Of a stretch of 64,000 nt of DNA, positions 10,425 to 20,601 are shown in pieces. Both the position numbers and the translations under genes were made by a program. The DNA comes from Pectinophora gossypiella (lineage: Eukaryota; Arthropoda; Insecta; Lepidoptera; Gelechiidae). Every line of letters starts with the position of its first letter. Position 1 is the first letter of the stretch. The notes beneath the pieces were generated by a model. That model did not search any database. It worked only from the letters and a program-made list of their open reading frames with translations, and was not told the DNA's origin. The stretch covers positions 4,195,438-4,259,437 of the forward strand of contig NC_065415.1 of the NCBI RefSeq assembly GCF_024362695.1, read 5' to 3'.

Positions 10425-10985
10425 GATTGGTGCAACCTGTGACGTCATAGGAAAACGTGACAAAATGTCGCATTTATTATAAATTTTTCTTGATTAATAT
10501 TCATAAATAAATTAAATAGAAAAAGCCGTGGAGCCGTGGGAGCCGTGGGAGCCGTGGTAGCCCAATTGGTAGAACGCTTGCCTCTCACTTTGAGATCGCA
10601 GGTTCGAATCTAGCAGAGGCCGAAACCAATGATTCTCGAATTTGTTTTCAAATTCAAATGATTATCACGTGCTCAGCGGAAACGAGGAAACCCACTTCCC
10701 GCGAAATGCATTTTCGGAGGTATGTGACCTAACCTGTATTCGGCTGGTTTTCCTTTCGCGAGTTGGAAGGTCAGACAGGCAGTCGCTTCTGTAAAAAACC
10801 GGACCTGTCATATCTTCAAGTTAGGTAAGCGGACCCTGTGAACAACGGGATAATGCTAGTTAGAGATGATGAAGTTAAACAGAAAAAAGAAAACGTTTTT
10901 TTGTCACCTTTAGATATCTTTATTTTGTAAACAGAATTTCATAATTTATCTTTGACCTAGGAAAGTACCTAATTATCTATGTATG
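10425..10985 (-). repeat. Repeat X, copy 4, split by SINE-2
   Basis: The - strand halves are 10888-10985 and 10425-10524; SINE-2 lies between them with its target duplication. Confidence 0.6.
10525..10871 (+). mobile_element. SINE-2 copy (second tRNA-derived family) with target duplication
   Basis: The head GTGGTAGCCCAATTGGTAGAA holds an A box and CAGGTTCGAATCTAGC a B box. The body has AATGCATTTTCGGAGGTATG and GACAGGCAGTCGCTTCTG, the end CGGGATAATGCTAG and a GATGATGAAG tail. Flanked by TTAAATAGAAAAA (10512-10524) and TTAAACAGAAAAA (10875-10887). Confidence 0.82.
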
Positions 10986-11180
10986 TTCCTATTATGCAAG
11001 CAGGTAGGCTTCGTTTAAATATTCCGGAGAAACCGTCTAGCCGACCACATTACAAAGGTGGCTTTCATCGCAGGAGCCGGAATATATTCTTTTGACGCCG
11101 TGCGCGAGTCAAACGTTGAATGTGCTGGAGATAGAAATTATAATGTTGGACTTTTAAGAAGACTGGATGTATAGGCATAT

Positions 11181-11584
11181 ACAGAGTGTTAGTGAGATCG
11201 TAACGAATACTCAGGGGGATGATTCAGACCATGATTCTGAGTTAATATCAAGTGGAATTTTTCGTCGCAAAATTCATGTTTTTTTTTAGTTTTTTACTTT
11301 TGCGATGAAAAACACCCCGCACAAGTACATACTGTAGTCATACAAGTAGGTGTATGGGTGTTAGTGACACCGTAACGAATACTGAGGGGGATGATTCCGA
11401 CCATGATTCTGAGTTGATATCAAGTGGAATTTTCAGTCGGAAAATTCATGAAAATTTTTGTTTTTTTTTTTAATTATTTTCAATTCCATACTTTTGCGAC
11501 GGAAAATTCCACTTGATATAATCTCAGAATCATGGTCTCAATCATCCCTCAAAGTTTTCGTTACGATGTCACTAACACCCTGTA
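11181..11584. repeat. M1 palindromic MITE-like element, compound copy
   Basis: The outer ends are GTGTTAGTGA..ATCGTAACG and its complement CGTTACGATGTCACTAACACC. The arms (about 110 bp, with ATTCTGAGTTGATATCAAG) flank an A/T-rich centre. Here two units are joined through CCCGCACAAGTACATAC, the first shortened. Confidence 0.75.
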
Positions 11585-11659
11585 TGTGGGCATTTGGCTG
11601 AGTGAGTGATAGGTGAGTTGAGATGGTTGTGTGAGAAGTAGACGAGTGACATGAGTAGT

Positions 11660-12229
11660 ACAGCAGTGTTAAAAAGGCCACACAATTCATCCAAAAAAGC
11701 AATATTGCTTTTTGACATTTGTTAGCATTGCGCTCTCTCTTTCTTTATTTAAGAGCTGCGCTCTTGTCTGTGGAAAAATCGCCTCCATTTTCATTACTCC
11801 ATGATAGATAGGGCGTGTAGAACGGTGGTTGCCCTAATCGCCTTCCGTTCCGCAGTACACCGACCAATTTCTCAATCGGTGATGTTTTAGCTAGAGCCCT
11901 ACCAGAATCCATTTCCACGGCCTCCAACCAGTATTGATACCGCTGCTGCCCGGCATCAGGGGTGCGCTTTTGAAGTAGCGGTGCCTACTCGCTACGTCAC
12001 AAGTTCGTCATAGAACCTAAGTAGCATTTTATAGGTTACTCCTCCCAGTGAGCTACCCGCTACGTTCTGCTAATCCTGCCGCTGTTTGGTCGGGGACTGT
12101 TTATTTTTATATTCGCAGCGGACCCCGTAGATGGCCTACAGCTCAGCTTACTACACTTACTTTGATATGCGCGAATGTCAAATTGCAATACTTATTGCTT
12201 TTTAGATGTGGCCTTTTTAATCCCTCTGA
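11660..12229. repeat. M3 element (non-autonomous TIR transposon, about 570 bp)
   Basis: The ends are inverted copies of about 60 bp: GTGTTAAAAAGGCCACA, then a TTCATC/AAAGCAATATTG and TTTGACATT core. No transposase frame. Part of its interior (AAGAGCTGCGCTCTTGTC) recurs inverted at about 3090-3150. Confidence 0.68.
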
Positions 12230-12446
12230 AGGCATAGAGTATAAAAGGGATGCAATGAGTTAGAGAGTGATAGAAAGAGTGAGAAGGGAAGGAGAAGAGA
12301 GAGATAGACGATGGCGGATTGTAGACGATGATGGTGTGAATTATTGTACTCGAAGAAATAAAACAAGTGTTTAAAATGCATACTGTTTAATTGAGCAAAC
12401 CCGAATCCCACATGTATGTTACTAGTTATGATTAGGTACCATCAGT

Positions 12447-12534
12447 GACAGCGGCTTTTGGCGGCTCAATAATAACTCTAACAACAGGGTTGATGAGGTT
12501 GGTAGTCCTCACAACCCACACAATAGAAGAAGAC
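12447..12534 (+). mobile_element. SINE-1 3' fragment
   Basis: It has GGCTTTTGGCGGCTCAATA through a GAAGAAGA tail. Confidence 0.6.
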
Positions 12535-14309
12535 TTGAAGTTTTCTACTAGACCGTTTTTAGCAGAAGCGACTGTCATCCGATCGTTTGCGACCCAATTT
12601 CACTTCCCTATGTTACTGCATCGATTTTTTGCACCTGGTTCAGAAATCAGAATCATTTATTCAACGTAATTATCATAGATAAACTTGTTGAAGGTCAATT
12701 TCGCAAGGTGTTATGGCTGAGGAGAAGAAATGACAAGAAACTAAAACAGTAACACATCTTTTAAATCAATGTAGGTATACATTCCAAGTTATTTAATAGA
12801 TGGAGGAACACATTTAATACCAGGCATTTTATCATTTAGGGTTTATCTTATATAATAAGCTTTTTACATAAAGTAAGCTTCACATGAGCTTTAAATTTAT
12901 TTTCTAACAAATTCGAAATAATTTAGTTAATCTAGAATTTTGGGTATCAATTTTATTTTTGTTCCTTGTATTGTATATCTTTGACAGTTTCTCGGAAGGA
13001 GAGATACATTTTTGCGGACATAAAATTTAAATGTTTTCATAAATTTTGATAGGATCAGTAATGTTTATTTAATTATTATTAGATTTTATAACTTAATAGC
13101 AGACGGAATAAAGTCGTGAATCTGTGTCACGACTTTTTTATTTTTTATTTCGAACTGGAATATCATTTCTTTTGTTTTTATTTTTGAATTCTTCTTTTTT
13201 GAACGGGATCGTTTTTCTGCTTTTTAAAAAGCCGGTCGCGCGAATTTTGTTCGGCTGCGGGAATCTGCTATGATAAGTTGGAGAGTTAGAGAACATTGTT
13301 CATAAAAATATAACATTATTCAAGTGAATTTCTGAATTGTTTGATTACGAGCACCTCCCCACCTGAGAGCAGTAGCATTATCACAATTATATTGACTTAT
13401 TGTTATTGTAGTTTTGCCTCAGATGGCATAGTCTACTTGGCCGGACAAATAACTGCAAATAGAAACGAGAAGAGGAATGAAAATTCCGGCGACATTGCAA
13501 GCTATGTAAGTACTTACCTTTATAATTTTCCAATATAGCCGCCGATTCTCGAGGCCATATCCTCGGTGACAAATAAGCCAAAACGAGCCAATTCGTTTTT
13601 ATTCTCACCTACAAAACTTACTATAGTTTTATATCTTCTTTTACGCCCCGTAAATGTATTTTTAGACTACAAGACATAGGGAAACGTGCCCTTTTGAACA
13701 GTTCTTATTACAAGACAGCAAATACTTCTGAGCTTTTTAAGTGAATTGATAAAAAACATGTGCTTAAAGGATAATGGACAGATCTTTTTGAAAAAGGACA
13801 TTGACCAAAGTTGTAGAAAATATTTTCCTATGAAAAGGTTAAAAGACTTGATTCTTCATTTAGCCATAACTTTTTACTGACAGCATATTTTTGACAGCGG
13901 TTTGGTATTTATTACTCGGTATTTAGAGGTCTATTTGGTACATAACGCTCGTTGGTGGTGGACATTTGGACCACTTTTGGTCAATCTCCTTTGTTTTACT
14001 TACCAATTGCTGGACTGAAAAATTTGTGCTGTCACCATTATAGTTCATCATGTCCATCTTAGGACTATATAATATTTATAATGTATCTGTCTTATTTATG
14101 TTATGTTTTATTTATTTTTGATCTTAGGACTTCATACCAAGTGTGGCTGCAAATCACTTGTCTGGTGACTTTTAGTAAACATGACAATCTGTATTTACAA
14201 CTTTTCATTCATTCTTCATTTAAATATCTGTAGAATTCTGTATTTAAATTATATTCCATTCATTCTTTATTCAAAAAATGTGTAAAATAGGTTAGTTTCC
14301 TACCAACAG
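12535..14309. other. No gene seen
   Basis: AT-rich with a block A tip at 13393-13445 and a weak block B match near 14044-14160. An AATAAAGTCGTGAATC / CACGACTTTTTTA hairpin lies near 13107-13140. Confidence 0.4.
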
Positions 14310-14525
14310 TAACTTTTTACTAAACTTCAAAACACGAAATTACCATTGAATTTGTACGAAAAAGCGCACTATGATATCAGAGGTAGAAAAACTTAAAAAT
14401 GTCGGACTTATTATTACGCTTTTTTGATTTAAATTCATAAATAAGTTAAATAGAAAAAAAAATTCGTTTGTTTTAGAATTGTGTTTATTTGTAATTAGAA
14501 TTTCATAATTTATCTTGAACCTAGT
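14310..14525 (-). repeat. Repeat X, copy 3
   Basis: The - strand has AAGATAAATTATGAAATTCT and TTTCGTGTTTTGAAGTTTAG, as in copies 1 and 2. Confidence 0.55.
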
Positions 14526-15030
14526 ACACGATCCAATTATGGATGAAAATTCAAGCAGGTATATAGTAAGTTCTTACGTTTATGATTATGATCCTAATCT
14601 GTGGTAAATCTGCGACCTCGCCAGCCCTAGATTTCCAGACACAATAGCATATATAAAAATCTCGTTTGGATTTTAAATGTATATTGCGCCTTACCACAGA
14701 TTAGGTAATAATTACTAAGCAAGCCTTACTAATAATCTAGCAATTGTCTCAAAAGCATCCACTAGTGAAGCGCCAATGATGTTGATCCCGGGTTCCAAGG
14801 TTAATGCCAGGATCGATACTCCCGCGCTGGCGACATGTAACTTGTTTTTCTTGCGTAACTGCAAAGGACTCCCGCCTTTAATGCCTTGTTCTCGCAGTTT
14901 TTATTAGGCTTCATTTGTTAGCTGGTTATGAAATAAAAAGAAATTTTATTTGGAAAAAAATAGCGGGAAAAGTGACATTATTTTCGTACGTAATCATAAA
15001 AAGCTGTAAGTACATACATAAACACATGAG

Positions 15031-15252
15031 TAGGGTGTTAGTGACATCGTACCGAAAACTTTGAGAGATGATACAGACCATGATTCCGAGTTAATATCAA
15101 GTTGAATTTTCCGTCGCAAACGTATGAAACTGAAAATATTTAAAAAACACTAACATTTTCATGAATTTTCTGACAGGAAATTCCACTTGATATTAACTCT
15201 GAATCATGGTCTGTATCATCCCCCTCAGTAGTCGTTACGCTGTCACTAGCAT
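15031..15252. repeat. M1 element, single unit
   Basis: Two inverted arms end in GGGTGTTAGTGACATCG and CGTTACGCTGTCACTAGC, with an AT-rich loop. Confidence 0.75.
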
Positions 15253-15439
15253 CAATACCTACTTGTACGGCTACCTGTATGTACTTGTACAGGGTGTGAG
15301 TACTGTGATTTTTTTTCGATATATTTTTTCTTAGTCAGAATCGTAGTAAGTGGAATTTGATCTCTGCCTACCTCAACGGGAAATAGGCATGATCAGAAAT
15401 CTCACCTAGGCCCGGCGATAGGACGGAAAAAGCTGCTTA

Positions 15440-15566
15440 TGACATAACAAACATAACAAATACTTTATTGCACAAACAGGAAAATACAAAACAAAAGAGA
15501 AATAGAGTTAGTACAATAGGCGGCCTTATTGCTAAGTAGCAATCTCTTCCAGGCAACCTTTAAGTA
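15440..15566 (-). mobile_element. LINE 3' UTR fragment
   Basis: The - strand has AATAAGGCCGCCTATTG and ends in GTGCAATAAAGTATTTG, a poly(A)-signal-bearing end seen in lepidopteran non-LTR elements. A second fragment with GGCGGCCTTGTTGCT lies at about 7620-7680. Confidence 0.5.
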
Positions 15567-16227
15567 TAGGAGATATTGAATATTATAATATAGCGGGATA
15601 GTGCAGCATGGGAATACTTGTACATATAAAAATACACTTTCGACTACATAAACTACATATATGTTATGTTATTAGGACTAAAAACCCTGAAGTATGGCGA
15701 ACCTTGAAAAAGTTACATAGTCCTCACAGAGGGGTGAACTTTGTGATTAATTGATTTAACTGCTAAAGTTAGGGACAACGTGGTAAATGTAATTAAGTAG
15801 GGGATGAAATAGACGCCGTGGTGTAAGAACTTCAATTCAGTTTATTCCGTTTTGCATAACCCTCTTTTTTGCTTCGCCGCAGTCGGGTAAAAAAAGATGC
15901 TTGAATTAGAGTGTCTGAAACTAAATAAGTGACGAAGATTGATGAATTATTATATGGTTTTATTATTATTTAATGGCTCAGTTCCACGTGCCTAGCAATC
16001 TATTTAAAAAGTTATCTATTATTCTTTACAAGTGATAAATTACTTTGATTACATACTCTAGTCGGAATTATAACATAATGGTTTTAACAAACGTCCATTA
16101 TCCCTTTAAATAGATGGAATATTCTAAAAATGAAGGCTCTATTCATTATAGCAATAATAAAACGTATATTCAACAAGCACACGTGCTTTCATGACGTTGG
16201 TAAATTGCCTTCGTGGACATGAAGCGC
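15567..16227. other. No gene seen
   Basis: Random-looking short frames only. Confidence 0.4.
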
Positions 16228-16335
16228 GTTTTCCTCACGACCCGGAGGTTCCGGGTTAGGTTCCCAAAACAAATATCACAAAAATCACTTTGTGATCTGT
16301 TAGGACAACCGATTGTCCGAAAGTAAGATGATCAC
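16228..16335 (+). mobile_element. SINE-1 middle fragment
   Basis: It spans the B box region to CCGAAAGTAAGATGATCA and is cut off where an M1 element begins. Confidence 0.6.
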
Positions 16336-16340
16336 TGATG

Positions 16341-16630
16341 TCGACTCAGAATCATGGTCTGAATCATCCCCTTCAGTATTCGTTACGGTGTCACTAACAC
16401 CCATACTTGTATGGGGTGTAAGTGACATCGTAACAAATACTGAGAGAGATGATTCAGTTGATTAGTCTGAATTATTATCAAGTGAAAATTTCTATCGCAA
16501 AAGTATAGAATTGAAAACAATTAAAAAAATGCATAAAATAAATATGGAATTTTGTGATGAAAAATTTCACTTGATATGAACTACTGAATCATCCCCCTCA
16601 GTATTCGTTACGATGTCACTAACACCCTGA
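16341..16630. repeat. M1 element, one arm plus one unit
   Basis: A lone right arm (16341-16400) is followed by a full unit (16411-16630). Confidence 0.7.
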
Positions 16631-16759
16631 ATATTAGTGCTCACATTTACGATAAATGATTGCGGGAATGTTCTCGTTGTAAAAACTCTTTAATAGTAAG
16701 GACACTTGCTCATTTTCTTTCAATTGTTTTATCTTGTACTTTGTTCCTATTTGCATAAC

Positions 16760-17047
16760 GACATCCGTGGGCCAGTGGTCGAGCGTTGGGCTCACGATCC
16801 GGAGGTCCCGAGTACGATTCCCGGTGGAGACATAACTCAAAAATTACTTTGTGGTCCCTAGTTTGGTTAGGACATTACTGGCTGATTACCAGATTGTCCG
16901 AAACTAAGATGACCCGCTTCGGAAGGCACGTTAACCCGTTGGTCCCGGTTACTACTTATTAATATAAGTAAGTAGTTGTTACGTGAGCCGTATCAGGGGG
17001 CTTTAGCATCTCAATTGTAACCCTGACACCAGAAGATAGAAGAAGAG
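16760..17047 (+). mobile_element. SINE-1 copy, nearly full length
   Basis: It runs from CATCCGTGGGCCAGTGGTCG through body and 3' part to an AGAAGAAGAG tail. Confidence 0.78.
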
Positions 17048-17390
17048 ATTTGCATAGGTAATAAAACTCTTTTTCTACTCCTGGGAACAGCTCACCACTG
17101 TGTTCACGACCTATTACATAATCCATATTTTCTCAGCAAATACTTATTCTCCGTTAAGTAATTACAACTCGTTATTGGAAGTTCCCGTGTTCTGTTACAG
17201 AAAAATATAATCTGAAGGCTTATCCCAAAATCGGCAATTACAGCCTAAAATAACTCGTCCATTCCTTAGGGAAATGTCTAGTTACTTTATTTATAGCCGA
17301 AAGGATAACACGTGTAGAGAAACGGTAACTTAGCTTGTTTTTGAGTCTCAGATTAATATGCTATTGACATTAAACTATCAAGATCCCGAT

Positions 17391-17597
17391 ATCGACCCAC
17401 TAGAGTCGATTAATTCTTTCAAATATTTTCCCTCTCAGACGATGCTCTGAGCCGAGGTTAGCGCTCAACTGGGCACCCTTAGGCCTGTTGTCTTAAACGT
17501 TGTACCGGGTGAGAGCCTTCAGCGCTCCCCATTTGTCAGGCCAAGTAGTTAATGCCATCTGCGGCAAATCTACAATAAGTCACGTCAATAAAAAAAA
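17391..17597 (+). mobile_element. Block A copy, 5'-truncated
   Basis: It runs from GACCCACTAGAGTCGATTAA to GTCACGTCAATAAAAAAAAA. Confidence 0.75.
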
Positions 17598-18361
17598 AAC
17601 ATTAAACAAAATAACAGTAAAAGCCGGAACTAAGATTTATTGGTAAGTTGTAAGATTTTGTTGGGGTCTTTCCGCCGCCTAACGTGCAAGGCGAGCGAGA
17701 CACTGTCCGCTCTCCCCTTACTTCTTAGCGGCTTATGACCGTTTAGGACGAAGTAAGACCCGTATAGAGACCCGTATGGGGACTCGTATGGGGTGAGGTT
17801 TTCGCCCCACACACACAGAGATACACACACACACATACACGTCACAATATTTTCATTTTTTTCTGTAGCTTAATTGATGTCCCACTGCTGGGCAAAGGCC
17901 TCCCCCTTCTCTTTCCAACCCTCCCTGTCTTGGGCATCGTTCTGCCAGGTGTTACTGTAGGTGTATGGTACAATATAACATTGCAAAATTTTAAATAACA
18001 ACGATGTAACTCACGCCCGTAATCCCAGTCAGAGTGAACAGCGCGACAAGTTACCAGAAGGCGAGGTTGAAGCTGTTTGAAGTAGCTCAACTTAATTCCC
18101 CCAACGTGATAGCGCCAATGTTTCCCAGGCGTACTGTGGTTACTAATACGTCAAAAACACAAACAAGTTACCACATTGCCAGTCAGTGTGTGTACTGTGT
18201 CAAAAGCCTCATAAAAGTAAGCAAGACCGACTAAGCTTCGTGTCGTGGGTGGAATCAATATGAATGGAACAGGCCTTCAGTGGTTTGCCCGTTTCCCACG
18301 TTATTGGCTTACTTTGAGCAAAAATTGTTTTTAGGTGAAGAGTTATTAGATCATAATTTAT
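17598..18361. other. No gene seen; repeat scraps
   Basis: It has (CA)n at 17811-17840 and a GTCCCACTGCTGGGCAAAGG scrap at about 17878, a common lepidopteran repeat end. Confidence 0.4.
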
Positions 18362-18383
18362 TATTTAGGTGTTCGAGCCTTCG

Positions 18384-18518
18384 GCTTGACCCACTGTGAG
18401 ATAACCCTTTTGAAACATCAGCGCCATCTAGTAGTTTATCGTGGAAACATACGGGTGTATCCGCTTCCGGCGGCGAGTCAGCGCAGTGGCAGGGAACGTC
18501 AGTTTAATTCCTCAGTAC
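18384..18518 (+). repeat. Left inverted terminal repeat of the DIRS element
   Basis: The 135 bp from GCTTGACCCACTGTGAG to CTCAGTAC match the reverse complement of 23930-24064 essentially base for base. The outer 22 bp (18362-18383) differ from the right end, as in other DIRS elements whose ends are unequal. Confidence 0.92.
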
Positions 18519-18846
18519 GCTTTTGAATCTCGGCGTCGTCGGTAGTGAGTACTACTTCACAGGACGACATCGAAATATCACAGGTAAATAGAAATTATAA
18601 TGAAATATACACATCTACTTACCGTCTCGTGGGTGTCCCTAGTTTATTAGGGAAATAACCTACAAAGAAAAAAGAAAAAAACAAAAGATTGTTTGTGCAT
18701 ACATAATTACATACATGTCGCCCTCGGCACATGCTACCCATTTATGATCCCAACGTTGTTGTCGGCTCGCAACGAACGACAACCTGATTACGAATTTTAG
18801 TCGTATCAGAACGTATGCACTCCATAATGCAACAATCATTGTTGGG

Positions 18847-19036
18847 ACGCATCAGATGGTGCGACCGGTCGCACAATATGACGCGACCGGGTCGCGTTAA
18901 GGGATGCGACTGGACGCATTAGAGGGTGCGACTGGTCGCATAATATGGCGCGACCAGGTCGCGTCAAATGATGCGACTGGAGGCACTAGATGGCACGACG
19001 GCTCGCATTAAATAAGGCCACTTAGTCGCATCATAC
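18847..19036. repeat. Cluster of GCGACC/GGTCGC repeats in the DIRS 5' leader
   Basis: About ten imperfect repeats of a roughly 20-bp unit containing GATGCGAC followed by GGTCGC fill the 200 bp before Gag. Many units are palindromic (GCGACCGGTCGC). Function unknown; RNA structure or protein binding are possibilities. Confidence 0.75.
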
Positions 19037-19104
19037 ATCACACGATGATTCGACAAACCTAAAGTAAACTCTTACAAATGGTGTTTCATTTGTTTTCTCA
19101 GGCC

Positions 19105-20601
19105 ATGGATCTAACAACAATGGGTGCTCTCTGTGAGCTAATCCCTCAAGATCGAAAGGATTTTTTTCAACGAACCGTCGATATCCTTGATGATACATAC
19201 CCGGACGGCTGGCGTTCATGGGGGGTGAAAAATGTATCCTATTCAGACCTCTTCGGAAAATCAATCTCACCGGCTGTTGAAGCAAAATTACGCTTCGCCG
19301 TCCCTACCGCAAGGCTAGCTCTGGCATACTCACCGGATGACTGTTCCCTCTCCGAGAAAAAATACCGCATAATCAAAAGGATGATGCTTCAGTGGCCACT
19401 AGGACGAGCGCTTCTGTACGCTCCGCACAAAATTATGGAGGAAATTCATCAAGAGTCGTATGATGTCTTCATGCATACAGTAAAAACACTGAAACCCCAG
19501 CTTACCTCTGTAAGAGGGAACTCCCCAAGAAAACGGAGCTCGTTGTCACCTCAACCTGGCTGCTCGTCGGCTGCCAAAACACCTCGCCGCGAATCAGATC
19601 CCAGTGATCCCCAACTACAGCAGTCATTTTTTGAAAAAATGGTAGACCTTCTCGCAAATCAGACTCAGGCAATCGAAGGCATTGCCGCTCAGATTTCTAC
19701 CCTATCGTCAAGAAGCGAGCAAAGTATCGCGGATGAATCCGAATCAGATGCCGAAAGCACACTTTCTGATACAAATTTTTCGGCACCGTCGCTTAACGTT
19801 ATCCCAAAAAGTGCCGTTGACGCCGAAGACACACAGGAAGCACTGCTGACAACACAAATTGCAGAAGCTGAAAAAAAGCTAGCAGCATTAAAAGCAGCTA
19901 GCAGTGTCGAAAATTTATTCAATTATGACTTCACACCATCAACAGTTGAAGCAGAACCAAAATTAGCAAAGGCTGACCATCGGCTAGTCGAACAGGGGCG
20001 TAGATGCCAACGACTTAATGACGAGGGTTGGAAAAATGTACGCTACGCCGAAGTACAAAAAACGTTCCACGCTACCCCAGTATTTGGAGCACTCAAGGTT
20101 AACAACCTCCTGGCTACATCAACGCCTTCGTGGAACTCAACTGCACAATTAGAAAAAACAGATCTCACTTTAGGTGCAATAACACACGGATTGCTCCTAC
20201 AGAGGAAAGCGTTCCAAGAGATCTGTAAAACATTAGATGCAAAGGCTCAACAGGATATACAGAAGCACCTCCTGGCTCCCGACAGCACTTTTCGGAAAAT
20301 CTCCGATGGTCTCCTTCAGTACACATGTGGCCGGAGGGCCGAAATAATTCAGCTGCGACGGGAGATTTACAAATCACCGAACAAGATTCTTAACGAGATA
20401 TTACATGACATCCCGCCTTCAGATACACACCTCTTCGATGACGAAAAACTATCAGAAGTGGTGAAAAATCAGGGGGGGCACACAAGTTCTTCCCCAGGAA
20501 GACAACTCCCGGCTTCAAAACCGGAAAGAAACCTTTCACTTCAAAGGGTCAAAGTAAATCTCAAAACGGGAAAGCTTACAATAGGAAGCAGCCACCGATG
20601 A
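19105..20601 (+). pseudogene. Gag-like protein of the DIRS element, 3' part frameshifted
   Basis: An open frame runs from an upstream ATG at 19078 (a second ATG at 19105 starts MDLTTMGALCEL) to TGA at 20599-20601, 507 or 498 aa. No standard domain was recognised. Identification as Gag rests on position before RT and on a hydrophilic, Ser-rich middle with a charged helix-forming stretch (about 260-285). After a run of seven G at 20472-20478 the sequence in the next frame is strongly basic and stays open to TAA at 20685-20687. That looks like the true Gag tail, so a one-base length change in the G run has probably broken the frame. The pol frame is the same frame as the truncated Gag, downstream of its TGA. 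Confidence 0.75.

Noticed and set aside
19689..19922. Antisense frames within the DIRS Gag, RT and Ty3/gypsy-type coding regions
   Set aside because: They are shadows of the real coding strand.
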